From JAEEJA01 sp036343175 (GTDB lineage Bacteria > Bacillota > Clostridia > Lachnospirales > Lachnospiraceae), in the NCBI GenBank assembly GCA_036343175.1, contig JAZASR010000009.1, positions 1-64,000 of the forward strand: a stretch of 64,000 bases of DNA. The letters are read 5' to 3'. The translations under genes and the position numbers were made by a program. Below the pieces are notes generated by a model that was not told the origin of the DNA, did not search any database, and was given only the letters and a program-made list of their open reading frames with translations. Shown in pieces: positions 1-8,852 of the stretch (position 1 is its first letter; each line of letters opens with the position of its first letter).

Positions 1-1554
1 CTCTATCGTCCCCGGCGGCTTGGACGTGATGTCATAGACTACGCGGTTTACGTGGCTGACTTCGTTTATGATGCGGGAGGTTACCTTCTTAAGGACTTCG
101 TATGGGATCTCGACTATGTCGGCTGTCATAAAGTCGACAGTGTTTACCGCACGGAGGGCTACCGCGTAGTCATAGGTACGTTCATCGCCCATGACTCCTA
201 CTGACCGCATATTTGTAAGGGCTGCGAAGTACTGGCCGGCGGTCTTATTGAGACCGGCATTTTCCATTTCCTCGCGGAAGATGGCATCTGCTTCTTGTAC
301 TATCTTTACCTTTTCTTTGGTTATGTCTCCTATGATACGGATGCCAAGGCCGGGACCCGGGAATGGCTGGCGCATAACGAGCTTCTCAGGAATGCCGAGA
401 TGAAGTCCCACTTTTCGTACTTCGTCTTTGAAGAGGTTCCTTAATGGCTCAACTATTTCCTTAAAATCAACATATTCAGGAAGCCCGCCTACATTGTGAT
501 GAGACTTGATGGTTGCAGACTCACCTCCGAGGCCTGACTCAACGACGTCAGGATAAATAGTTCCCTGTACGAGATAATCTACTCTACCGATCTTCTTTGC
601 TTCTGTCTCGAAGACACGTATGAACTCTTCACCTATGATCTTACGCTTCTTCTCAGGCTCTGTTATGCCTTTAAGTTTTTCGTAGAAAAGATCCTTGGCG
701 TTTACACGGACAAAGTTAAGGTCATATGGGCCATCCGGTCCGAATACTTCACTTACAAGATCCCCCTCGTCTTTTCTTAAGAGGCCGTGATCCACGAATA
801 CGCAGGTAAGGTTCTTACCGACAGCCTTTGAGAGAAGGACTGCAGCTACTGATGAATCAACGCCTCCTGAAAGTCCACACAGCACCTTGCCGTCACCGAT
901 CTTCTCCTTAAGGTCTGCTATAGTTCTCTCGGCAAAGTCTGACATCTTCCAGGTACCTGCACAGCCGCATACTTTTAGGACAAAGTTCTTAAGCATGTCG
1001 CGGCCGTATTCACTGTGAAGCACTTCCGGATGATACTGGAATCCATAAAGCTTTTTATCAGCATTTTCAAATGCAGCATATGGGCAGTTATCTGTGTGAG
1101 CTATCAGGCGGAAGCCTTCCGGAAGTTCTGTTACATAATCATTATGGCTCATCCAGACTGTGGACTGCTTTGGAAGTCCATCATAAAGGACTGATACAGG
1201 ATCATCCACAGTAAGGGCTGTTTTTCCATATTCACGTTCAGGCGCACGCTTGACGTCACCACCAAGTACATATGCCATAAGCTGGGCTCCATAGCAGAGT
1301 CCAAGTACAGGGACTCCGAGCTCAAAAAGCTCCTTAGGCGCCATCTGGGCACCATCTTCATAAACGCTGTTCGGTCCGCCTGTAAGGATGATGCCTTTTG
1401 GATCCATCTCTTTGATCTTAGCAATGTCTGTCTTATAAGAATAGATCTCACAATAGACATTGGCTTCGCGGACACGGCGGGCAACAAGCTGATTGTACTG
1501 ACCGCCGAAATCTATGACCAGGACCTTCTCCTGACCGCCTGTAATATTAATCAT
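1..1554 (-). CDS. guaA: GMP synthase (glutamine-hydrolysing), 3' end cut by window edge
   Basis: Converts XMP to GMP with glutamine and ATP, the last step of guanine nucleotide synthesis. The 518 codons present start MINITGGQEKVLVIDFGG. They show a class I glutamine amidotransferase domain, with nucleophile Cys87 in GLCYGAQ and the FQYHPE histidine and glutamate. Next come an ATP pyrophosphatase P-loop (GLSGGVDSS) and the C-terminal dimerisation domain ending at TSKPPGTIE. Family members usually finish two residues later, so only about three codons including the stop lie outside the window. It is the last gene of the leftward run and is separated from the RDD gene by about 145 bp, so its own promoter is possible, but none is convincing by eye. 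Confidence 0.97.
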   Translation of the reverse strand, partial: MINITGGQEKVLVIDFGGQYNQLVARRVREANVYCEIYSYKTDIAKIKEMDPKGIILTGGPNSVYEDGAQMAPKELFELGVPVLGLCYGAQLMAYVLGGDVKRAPEREYGKTALTVDDPVSVLYDGLPKQSTVWMSHNDYVTELPEGFRLIAHTDNCPYAAFENADKKLYGFQYHPEVLHSEYGRDMLKNFVLKVCGCAGTWKMSDFAERTIADLKEKIGDGKVLCGLSGGVDSSVAAVLLSKAVGKNLTCVFVDHGLLRKDEGDLVSEVFGPDGPYDLNFVRVNAKDLFYEKLKGITEPEKKRKIIGEEFIRVFETEAKKIGRVDYLVQGTIYPDVVESGLGGESATIKSHHNVGGLPEYVDFKEIVEPLRNLFKDEVRKVGLHLGIPEKLVMRQPFPGPGLGIRIIGDITKEKVKIVQEADAIFREEMENAGLNKTAGQYFAALTNMRSVGVMGDERTYDYAVALRAVNTVDFMTADIVEIPYEVLKKVTSRIINEVSHVNRVVYDITSKPPGTIE

Positions 1555-1698
1555 ATATTTATTTTCCTTCCTCGTTATATTATGATGTGTGTGCCAGAAT
1601 TATCTTTTGGCACAGTATGACGTCAGATCGCTCCGTGCTTAAAGCACTTATTTAATATTATTTAATAAATACAATATTTTTAGCTGCATAAGTTTAAT

Positions 1699-2562
1699 TT
1701 ATGATACATCCTCATCAGAAGACGAGCCGCTTTCCTGATGTTCTCCGTCAGAGTACAGGCTGCTTTTGGTATCAGGGTACGAACTGTTTCCCGGATGGCC
1801 TCCGTCAGAGTGCAGGCTGCTTTTGGTATCAGGATACGAACTGCTTTCGGGATGCTTATTTTCATTCCCAACCGAATAGTGCTCAAAATGTGGTGCAGGT
1901 CCTCTGTTTTCATTATTTGCCCGGTAAGAAATATCCGCACCATAATAAGTTCCGCTGTAATTGTTATCAGGCTCATGAACTTCAGAATAATTCATGTATG
2001 GGTTATTCATATACGTATCATATTCATATGCATCCTGCATCTGCTTCTTTCTGCGCCGCTGGTTCCTGTAGGTATCGTACTCGTGAGCATAGACGACACG
2101 GGTATCAGCCAATCTGTCATGGAGGGCAGCCTTTTCCTCGCTGGGACCCGCCATCAGATAGCCTATATATAATATCACGGTTGACAGAAATCTTCCAATG
2201 GTCTCCCTCAAAAATATTTCAAAGAAAGTAGGAGTCCTTTCTTCTGTACTCACGACCTTTAATCTGAAGAGCATCTTGCCCAGAGTCGCCCCATTATAAT
2301 AGGTCATAAGTATAAAATAAAGAACAGTCAGGGCATAGAAAATAATATCCAATATCGAGAACCGGAATATGACATGCTTTACCAGTATTCCTCTGACATC
2401 AGCTATCGACAGAAAAAATGCTGTGATCTTTGGGATAAGCAAACCCAGCGATACTATTAAAAGGTCGACAAGATAGGCAGCAAGCCTAACGAAAAAACCT
2501 GCATAGACTCTTTTATTCAGGTCTGCATCATTACCTGACTGTGAATATTCATTTTCCGGCAT
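1699..2562 (-). CDS. RDD family membrane protein with repetitive Ser/Asp-rich tail
   Basis: 287 residues. The N-terminal 150 or so form an RDD domain: hydrophobic segments near residues 28-50, 62-90 and 115-140, with the family's Arg in RLAAYLVDLLI and a conserved Asp in the HDRLADTRVV region. Family function is poorly defined; some members affect ion transport. From about residue 165 the protein becomes basic and then hydrophilic. It ends in tandem copies of a 19-residue unit (HPGNSSYPDTKSSL type) and a Ser/Asp/Glu tail. The start overlaps the end of sppA by 14 bp, with a GGGGAG site upstream, so the two are co-transcribed and probably translationally coupled. Confidence 0.85.
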   Translation of the reverse strand: MPENEYSQSGNDADLNKRVYAGFFVRLAAYLVDLLIVSLGLLIPKITAFFLSIADVRGILVKHVIFRFSILDIIFYALTVLYFILMTYYNGATLGKMLFRLKVVSTEERTPTFFEIFLRETIGRFLSTVILYIGYLMAGPSEEKAALHDRLADTRVVYAHEYDTYRNQRRRKKQMQDAYEYDTYMNNPYMNYSEVHEPDNNYSGTYYGADISYRANNENRGPAPHFEHYSVGNENKHPESSSYPDTKSSLHSDGGHPGNSSYPDTKSSLYSDGEHQESGSSSDEDVS

Positions 2563-3568
2563 AATACATCAGCTCCCCATTATTGCTTTTTTCAATGAGT
2601 TCCATTAAGGCATCGTATTTGCTCTTTGGCTTAAGATCTTCGGCCCTGCTGTTAAGGAAGCCAAGCACTTCATCAAGCTCGCTGCCGGGACTGTAGAAAC
2701 CGTCACTACCGATACCAAAGTCCTTCATAATCGATCTGAGTCCATCCTCCTCACTTGCTATCTCATCGACGAGGCCCTTGTCCATGGCCTGCTTCGCGCT
2801 GTAAATACGGCCGTCAGCAAGCTTCTTTACTGTATTTATATCCATATTGCGTCCATCTGCGACAATATCTGTGAACTGCTCATATGCTTCATCGACATTG
2901 GACTGAAGGATCCGCCTCTGCTCATCGGTAAGAGGCTTTCCGGCAGAGCCCATGGACTTATTAGGCCCGCTCGTTATGTCAATTTCCCTGATGCCCAGCT
3001 TCTTATAGAGTTCTTCCATATTGAGCATTGACATGATGACACCGATAGAGCCCGTCATGCAGTTTCTGTTGCAGTAGATCTTGTCAGCTGCCATTGAGAT
3101 ATAGTAGGCACCGGAAGCTGCTGTTCCTGCAAAGTATGCGTATATCGGGCGGCCGGTCTTCTCCTTATACTCTTTGAGCTTAAGGTAGAGCTCATCGCTC
3201 TCATAGACTGTTCCTCCCGGACTGTTGACATAAAGGAAGATACCCTTATTATCTGCTGAATTCTCCATCTTATCGACAAAGTCCATATAGAGGCTGTGAT
3301 CATAGTTCCCCGGTGACACAAAGCCTGATGAAGGACCGATCTCACCTACAATGTCAAGTCTGCCCACATATGGTGTATCCGGAAGCTTGATCTTATCATC
3401 GGGTGAACCAAGTACTGACTTCAGTACAGATCCTGCAGAACTATTTATATTACTTTCTGAAGTATCCTGCTTTGATTCAAGTGCCTTATCAGCATAGATG
3501 CCAATGAAACCTGCAATCACAAATACCACCGCCGCAAGGATTATTCCTGCTGCCTGTTTCTTTTTCAT
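2549..3568 (-). CDS. sppA: Signal peptide peptidase SppA
   Basis: Membrane-anchored serine protease of the S49 family that degrades leftover signal peptides. It has 339 residues: an N-terminal transmembrane anchor (about 7-25), a low-complexity linker to about residue 60, then one protease domain as in Bacillus SppA. The Ser/Lys dyad is visible as Ser152 in GTAASGAYYI and Lys204 in GPNKSMGS. The oxyanion region appears as NSPGGT. The start follows GGAAGAGGAAAAAAT. It leads a two-gene operon with the RDD protein. The 219 bp upstream separate it from the alpha/beta hydrolase gene. Confidence 0.93.
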   Translation of the reverse strand: MKKKQAAGIILAAVVFVIAGFIGIYADKALESKQDTSESNINSSAGSVLKSVLGSPDDKIKLPDTPYVGRLDIVGEIGPSSGFVSPGNYDHSLYMDFVDKMENSADNKGIFLYVNSPGGTVYESDELYLKLKEYKEKTGRPIYAYFAGTAASGAYYISMAADKIYCNRNCMTGSIGVIMSMLNMEELYKKLGIREIDITSGPNKSMGSAGKPLTDEQRRILQSNVDEAYEQFTDIVADGRNMDINTVKKLADGRIYSAKQAMDKGLVDEIASEEDGLRSIMKDFGIGSDGFYSPGSELDEVLGFLNSRAEDLKPKSKYDALMELIEKSNNGELMYYAGK

Positions 3569-3741
3569 ATTTTTTCCTCTTCCTTTAACTGCTGCCTGCC
3601 TTATATCATTCAGCTGTCTGTCACCGTAATATTAAAAACCGCCGGTATAAAAGACTGCATCTGTCAGGCAGAAAACCGATAATAATCAGATTTTATATTA
3701 ACATATACAGAAGTCTGTTTCTATAGAATGTTAACAGCTTG

Positions 3742-3773
3742 AAAAGTACCTCACACTGCCATTTACCTGAGGT
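3742..3773 (-). terminator. Weak terminator-like hairpin after the alpha/beta hydrolase gene
   Basis: Read on the minus strand, ACCTCA and TGAGGT form a 6-bp stem around a 14-nt loop, followed by ACTTTTC. It sits 15 bp beyond the hydrolase stop. The stem is short and the U-run imperfect, so this is tentative. Confidence 0.35.
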
Positions 3774-3787
3774 GATCCGGCCTTAAG

Positions 3788-4744
3788 CTATAAGTCAATG
3801 CCCTCTATGAATTCTTTTACTTCATTCCAGGCGTAAGCTGATTCAGGCATCCTGTCAAGCCCCATCTGGAATACATGGAACATGCCCTTATAGACGTGTA
3901 GTAAAGCATGTCCACCCTCAGAATTGATGCCTTTCCATACAGATTCTGAATCTGAAAGAAGCATCTCATCTGAACCGGACTGGATAAATGTTTCAGGCAT
4001 TCTTTTAAATGAACCATATATCGGGGATATCATAGGGTCATGAGGGTCATGATCACCCGGATACTCACCATTATAAATCATGGAGTCATGAGTCTTCCCA
4101 AACATTATATCACTTTCATAATTATCAGTATAAGATGGACCTGAAGCCGTAAGATCTGCCCATGGAGACATGAGGACAAGGGCAGCAGGCAGAGGACCGC
4201 CTGTATCCCTTACATGTGCGGTAAGTGCCAGTGCGAGTCCTCCGCCCGCTGAATCACCAGCCGCAATTACCTTAATGCCCGGGAATTTATTTACAATATA
4301 CCTGTAAGAGTCAATCACGTCCTCAAGAGCCGCAGGAAACGGGTCAGCCGGCGCCACCCTGTAATCTGGTGTAAATACTGGCATGCCGCCGCGCATTTCA
4401 GCATACTTTACCGCAAAGTCACGGTATATATTTCTCATGGCACCTATATATCCGCCTCCATGCAGCTGCAGGACGCATAATTTAAAGTCCTGTCCAATAT
4501 CAGCAGGCATGATCATTTCCATCCTGAACTTTTTTCCCTGAATGTATTTATATTCAATATCCTTCGGTGGTACCCACGGAGGTTCTTTAAGTCTCCGCCT
4601 TATGGAGCCCCGCTTGATGGCAGGCCCTATCAGATGCTGATCCGTGAACTCTCTTATTACTTTCTCGAAAGCCTTTGCCCTCAGAGATATATCCTCCTCA
4701 CTGAAGCTCACGTATTTAATGCCGTCTGATTCTTTTATGATCAT
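3788..4744 (-). CDS. Alpha/beta hydrolase, hormone-sensitive-lipase type esterase
   Basis: 318-residue cytoplasmic hydrolase with no signal peptide. The HGGG oxyanion motif lies at residues 95-98 and the nucleophile Ser165 in GDSAGG. The likely triad partners are Asp259 in GSDE and His290 in KGMFH. These place it in the HSL-like carboxylesterase/deacetylase family; the substrate cannot be read from sequence. It is the third gene of a leftward cassette (condensation-like protein, zinc-ribbon membrane protein, hydrolase), 72 bp after the previous gene. This suggests it removes or transfers an acyl group made by the cassette. The ATG is preceded by GGGGAGAGATAA. Confidence 0.88.
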   Translation of the reverse strand: MIIKESDGIKYVSFSEEDISLRAKAFEKVIREFTDQHLIGPAIKRGSIRRRLKEPPWVPPKDIEYKYIQGKKFRMEMIMPADIGQDFKLCVLQLHGGGYIGAMRNIYRDFAVKYAEMRGGMPVFTPDYRVAPADPFPAALEDVIDSYRYIVNKFPGIKVIAAGDSAGGGLALALTAHVRDTGGPLPAALVLMSPWADLTASGPSYTDNYESDIMFGKTHDSMIYNGEYPGDHDPHDPMISPIYGSFKRMPETFIQSGSDEMLLSDSESVWKGINSEGGHALLHVYKGMFHVFQMGLDRMPESAYAWNEVKEFIEGIDL

Positions 4745-4816
4745 TTATCTCTCCCCGGTTTACATTATCGTTAACAGCATCAGAAATTCAGATGCCGGTT
4801 TCATATCACCAGTATG

Positions 4817-5488
4817 TTAAAGGTCAAACTTTCTCTTAAGCTCAGAGATCCCACGTCTGCCGGTTATCACCAGGTTAAGCGTATAAAGGATCACTGAAGA
4901 TCCGAATGCGCACCACACAAGGATCGGAGACTCTATGATCCCGACTATGTGAAGTCCAAGTGCTGCAGCCCCCAGAACCACTGAGAATATCTGTATCATC
5001 AGATAATTCGGCCAATTTCTGTAATTAATGATCATAAATACCAGAATGGCCGCGTTCTGGGCCATTACAGCTATAGGAAGAGCGAGACTTAATGACCATC
5101 CCTGCTTTCCCATAAAGAAATCAACTGCAAAGCATATCATCAGTGCTGAGACCACCTGTATGAAGATCTTATTTATATGTGATGACATGGTCATGAACGA
5201 TACGAACAATGTAATCAGCAGATACAATACACCTGCTCCCGAGAGCAATGACCATCTGAATGAATAATGATCATAGGTATAGTAATTCACAACTACTGCT
5301 GCTGTCTGCAGAAGTATCAGAATATATGTAATGAAGATCTTAAGCCTGAATATAAGGCTGGTCCTCTCATATATCTGCGGATACCTGTCGGTCATATCTG
5401 ACTCAGGTCTCCCGATAATATTATGGCAGAGAGGACATTCATTGGTATTGTCACTGATGACTACTCCGCAATGACTGCACTTAAGCAT
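4817..5488 (-). CDS. Zinc-ribbon membrane protein (DUF6320-like)
   Basis: 223 residues. An N-terminal zinc ribbon uses Cys4, Cys7, Cys18 and Cys21 (CSHC and CPLC). After a linker come about six hydrophobic segments between residues 48 and 210, so the zinc finger is probably cytoplasmic and the rest membrane-embedded. I recall this architecture as DUF6320, but the assignment is from memory of the pattern. Function is unknown. It lies 25 bp after the condensation-like gene and carries an excellent AAGGAGG site, so it is part of the same operon. The conserved-looking trio suggests a membrane-linked acyl or lipid modification. Confidence 0.75.
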   Translation of the reverse strand: MLKCSHCGVVISDNTNECPLCHNIIGRPESDMTDRYPQIYERTSLIFRLKIFITYILILLQTAAVVVNYYTYDHYSFRWSLLSGAGVLYLLITLFVSFMTMSSHINKIFIQVVSALMICFAVDFFMGKQGWSLSLALPIAVMAQNAAILVFMIINYRNWPNYLMIQIFSVVLGAAALGLHIVGIIESPILVWCAFGSSVILYTLNLVITGRRGISELKRKFDL

Positions 5489-5513
5489 GACTCCTCCTTA
5501 TAAACGATAAATG

Positions 5514-6788
5514 TTAATGGTAAAACAGTCCATTTGTCTCAATAGTTACGTCAATTCCATGACTGGCAAGCAGTTGAAAGAATTCCTTCTGTATCGAAGT
5601 ATCTCTGAACACCGATGTAAAAGTGACTGTAGAAACGCCATTGTAAGATGTGACTCCAGCCTTGATCTGCTGGCCGGCTGAAGGCGGTATCATGGCATTG
5701 AACTCACGTATGTACTGTTTATAGGACTCGTTCACCTTTACCACACCAAGGTTCGTAAATGTAGTGGTATTTGCCTTTGCTCCCTTCATATACACAAGCC
5801 TGAGGGCATATTTTTTTATAAAAAATGGTACGACCCTCAGAATAATATTCTTCTGATTGGATACGTTGTATGAGAATAATTTTTCAAGATGTTCCTTTGT
5901 GATCTGCTTTCTGAGGCTGTCCCTTATAATATTGCAGACCTCCTCAAAATTATATTTTTCTTTCTCCGGAGTAAATACCGCGCTTACCATTACGAAGAAA
6001 TTTCTGGTCGTAACCGAATCAAAAAATGGTCTTAAATTTACCGGGACATTGATAGATATGGGGTAAACAGATGATGCTCCATTTAAGAAGCCCTTATATA
6101 TTGCGAATGCCAGCGCGCTTACCAGATATTCATTGATGCTTAAGTCAAGAGCTTTAGAAGCCTCTTTCAGCTGATCGACCTTCATGTGGCCTGACATGAC
6201 TCCAAGCGCGCCGCTTAAGAGCTTTTCACCCTTAACAGTAACTGCCCTGCCCGACTTATAGTCATTTGGCTCAGCATGCTTATAATTCTTTACAAAACTG
6301 TCTTCGGTAGAAAGCGAGGTATCGACATCCAGAGAATCACCGGCCTCAGAAAATTTATCAATGTGAGCCAGTCTTATATACTGATAGGCCAGTTCCTTCA
6401 GAAAATTGAATCCGCCCATACCGTCTCCGAGCACATGAAAGACCTCCAGATTGATCCTGTCCTGATAATAGGATACGCGGAATAAAAAACCATTATTGGC
6501 TTTTGGGTCTATAAAACGGCAGGGATACGAATTTTCCTCACGTACGAGGGGAGGTTTGTTATGGTTGGACTCCAGATAATACCAGAAAAGTCCCTTCTTA
6601 AGCCTTACATTAAAGGCCGGTATCCTTGGAAGTACCCGGTCAAGAGCCTCCTGCAGGAGCCTGCCGTCTATATTTTCATTTAATGAAGCTGTAATGCGAT
6701 AAACATTTGTGGTGCTATTATTCGCAATGACCGGAAAAACAGTCGCGGTGTTATCGAGGCGCTGCCAGCGCGATTCCTTAACATGCAT
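5514..6788 (-). CDS. Condensation-domain-like acyltransferase
   Basis: 424 residues from the ATG at 6788. An in-frame GTG nine bases upstream has no spaced ribosome site, while GAGGTGAGATTA suits the ATG. The HxxxDG active-site signature of the NRPS condensation / alcohol acetyltransferase / wax ester synthase superfamily is at residues 118-123 (HVLGDG). A second conserved region (NVPVNLRPFF) matches the superfamily's later motif. It is a stand-alone enzyme, with no carrier protein or adenylation domain nearby. A transfer from acyl-CoA or acyl-ACP to an unknown alcohol or amine is the inference. It is the first gene of the three-gene cassette ending at 3788. Confidence 0.78.
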   Translation of the reverse strand: MHVKESRWQRLDNTATVFPVIANNSTTNVYRITASLNENIDGRLLQEALDRVLPRIPAFNVRLKKGLFWYYLESNHNKPPLVREENSYPCRFIDPKANNGFLFRVSYYQDRINLEVFHVLGDGMGGFNFLKELAYQYIRLAHIDKFSEAGDSLDVDTSLSTEDSFVKNYKHAEPNDYKSGRAVTVKGEKLLSGALGVMSGHMKVDQLKEASKALDLSINEYLVSALAFAIYKGFLNGASSVYPISINVPVNLRPFFDSVTTRNFFVMVSAVFTPEKEKYNFEEVCNIIRDSLRKQITKEHLEKLFSYNVSNQKNIILRVVPFFIKKYALRLVYMKGAKANTTTFTNLGVVKVNESYKQYIREFNAMIPPSAGQQIKAGVTSYNGVSTVTFTSVFRDTSIQKEFFQLLASHGIDVTIETNGLFYH

Positions 6789-6833
6789 TAATCTCACCTC
6801 GTTATTAAATATTTTCAGATCCGTATTCTTTAA

Positions 6834-7880
6834 TCAGACCAGATGCACTCCGGTCTCATCGATAACTATCTTCCTGTCCTTGTACAGACTTCCAAGCGCC
6901 CTCTTGAATGAAGACTTGCTCATACCGAACACCCTTCTTATGTCCTCCGGTGAGCTCTTATCATTATATGGCATATGACCGCCTTTATTTTCAAGGAAAC
7001 GCAGGAGCTTATCTGCGTCGATCTCCATCTGCTCAGGTATCTTTTTATTAAGCGAAAGGGTAAGCTTTCCGTCCTCGAGAACACGGGCGACCCTGGCGTG
7101 AACAGGCTCATTGATCTTTAATCGCTTTACCATATCCTTCTTAGGGAGAAGTGCTGAATAAAGGTCATCTACAGCAATATATGCGCCGTGATCCTCACTG
7201 TTCTCATATACCCTGCCGGTCACCTGATCGCCTTCCCTGTAAGGTGAGTCCTTTTTAAGGTACTTGTAGATATGCATGGTCGCCGCAAGCCTGCCTGACT
7301 TATCGGTATAAAGCGCCACCAATACAGCATCATCCTTCTGGACAGGATAAAGCTGCTCATGGAATGGAAGGAGCAGGTCCTTAGGCATGTCCCAGTTTAA
7401 GAATGCCCCGATATCAGTCACTTCATTGACATACAGTCTTGCAATAGTACCCAGTGTTATAAGCGGCTCTTCAGTAGTAGCAACAGGCCTGTCAGAAGAA
7501 TCCTGATATACAAATACATGAAGGACGTCATGAAGCCTGGCATCTTTCGGGACATATCTTTTAGGAAGAAGTATCTCCTCGCCATTTTCCTTGCCGGGTT
7601 CTTTAAGATATATGCCGAAATCAGTCTTTTTTGTGTACTCAAGATCGTGATAAAGCCCCGGAGTAATGTCAGACTTATATGTAGTCTTTTTGCGGTCATC
7701 TCTCCCGTTTCTATTGCCGGGCTTATCATTCCAATGCGGAGCATTTTCATATCTTTTATTTTCATTAACCTTACGACCTGTATTTTTTCTGTCATGACCT
7801 TCAAAAGGTCCGCTGTGTTTTCCCTCTTCACGCATAACTCTTATTGCCTGCTTTCTGCTGATGATTTTTTCAATTTTCAT
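6834..7880 (-). CDS. CvfB-like S1 RNA-binding protein with long basic N-terminal extension
   Basis: 348 residues if started at the ATG at 7880; a TTG three codons earlier is also open, and neither has a good ribosome site. From about residue 85 the sequence follows the CvfB/YitL family: tandem S1-type domains (GDQVTGRVYE and DLYSALLPKKDM regions) and a C-terminal winged helix (SSPEDIRRVFGMSKSSFKRALG). In Staphylococcus CvfB affects virulence gene expression and binds RNA. The first 80 or so residues are Lys/Arg/Asn/Asp-rich, look disordered, and are not part of the roughly 285-residue family core. It lies about 75 bp downstream of accA, probably as the tail of that transcript. Confidence 0.82.
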   Translation of the reverse strand: MKIEKIISRKQAIRVMREEGKHSGPFEGHDRKNTGRKVNENKRYENAPHWNDKPGNRNGRDDRKKTTYKSDITPGLYHDLEYTKKTDFGIYLKEPGKENGEEILLPKRYVPKDARLHDVLHVFVYQDSSDRPVATTEEPLITLGTIARLYVNEVTDIGAFLNWDMPKDLLLPFHEQLYPVQKDDAVLVALYTDKSGRLAATMHIYKYLKKDSPYREGDQVTGRVYENSEDHGAYIAVDDLYSALLPKKDMVKRLKINEPVHARVARVLEDGKLTLSLNKKIPEQMEIDADKLLRFLENKGGHMPYNDKSSPEDIRRVFGMSKSSFKRALGSLYKDRKIVIDETGVHLV

Positions 7881-7955
7881 GGGCTGCAAAGAAAAAGCCG
7901 CTGCCCGTATGACCCGGTGAATATCAGATCAAAAAAGACAGCAGCTGGTATTTTA

Positions 7956-8750
7956 TTATTTGTATGAACCAAACTTGCGGAATCTTGCATATCTGTTATC
8001 GAGAAGCTTGTCCTTAGGTTCTGTTATGAGCCCCGGCAGTGTCTCTGAAAGAGCTTCCTTTATCTGAACTGTTGTAAATTCCAGGTTGTTCTCGAGACCT
8101 TCAGCAGGCTCCTTAAAGACCTTCTCGCAGACCCCGTTCTGAAGCAGGTCCTTCGCATTCATCTTCATAAGCGCAGCCGCCTCAGCAGCTCTCGAAGGAT
8201 CCTTCCAGAGGATACTTGCAAATCCTTCAGGTGAAAGGATAGAATAAAGCGCATGCTCACACATCCAGACCTGATCGGCAACCGCAAGTCCGAGCGCTCC
8301 GCCGCTGCCGCCTTCACCGGTAAAAATGCTTATGATAGGAGTCTTCAGACGTGACATTTCCATAAGATTCCTTGCTATAGCCTCGCCCTGACCCCTTTCC
8401 TCGGCACCGATGCCGCAAAAAGCACCGGCCGTACTGATAAAAGTAATTACAGGGCGTTCGAACTTCTCAGCCTGCTTCATGAGACGGAGAGCCTTGCGAT
8501 ATCCCTCAGGATTAGGACATCCGAAGTTGTGCTTCATATTCTCCTCAAGGGTGTGGCCCTTTTCGACTCCGATCACAGTTACCGGAATCCCATCAAAGGT
8601 AGCTATGCCTCCTATTACCGACTGATCATCTGCAAAGTGGCGGTCGCCCTTAAATTCTATAAAATAATCAAATATCTTATCAATGAATTCGCTTGTTGTC
8701 GGTCTTGCTGCCATTCTGGCGATCTTTACAGATTCGTATGCTTCTTCCAT
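7956..8750 (-). CDS. accA: Acetyl-CoA carboxylase carboxyltransferase subunit alpha
   Basis: Transfers the carboxyl group from biotin carboxyl carrier protein to acetyl-CoA, together with AccD. The 264 residues from the ATG at 8750 have AAGGAG eight bases upstream. A GTG at 8759 would abut that site and is unlikely. The crotonase-fold signature is present: a TAGAFCGIGAEERGQGEAIA stretch and GEGGSGGALGLAVADQVWM. This is a compact AccA without the long N-terminal part seen in proteobacteria, as is usual in Clostridia. It is the last gene of the fatty acid cluster, 102 bp after accD. Confidence 0.95.
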   Translation of the reverse strand: MEEAYESVKIARMAARPTTSEFIDKIFDYFIEFKGDRHFADDQSVIGGIATFDGIPVTVIGVEKGHTLEENMKHNFGCPNPEGYRKALRLMKQAEKFERPVITFISTAGAFCGIGAEERGQGEAIARNLMEMSRLKTPIISIFTGEGGSGGALGLAVADQVWMCEHALYSILSPEGFASILWKDPSRAAEAAALMKMNAKDLLQNGVCEKVFKEPAEGLENNLEFTTVQIKEALSETLPGLITEPKDKLLDNRYARFRKFGSYK

Positions 8751-8852
8751 TCCGGGCACTCCTTATATTATACTATCCGTCTTATATTTTATGATCTGCA
8801 ATGAAGATCACATAACATCTCGCTTAATACTTTTTTGTAAAAAGCTTTTCAA

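Noticed and set aside
1701..2231. Plus-strand open frames opposite the RDD gene
   Set aside because: Antisense shadows of the repetitive tail; no ribosome site and no protein-like composition.
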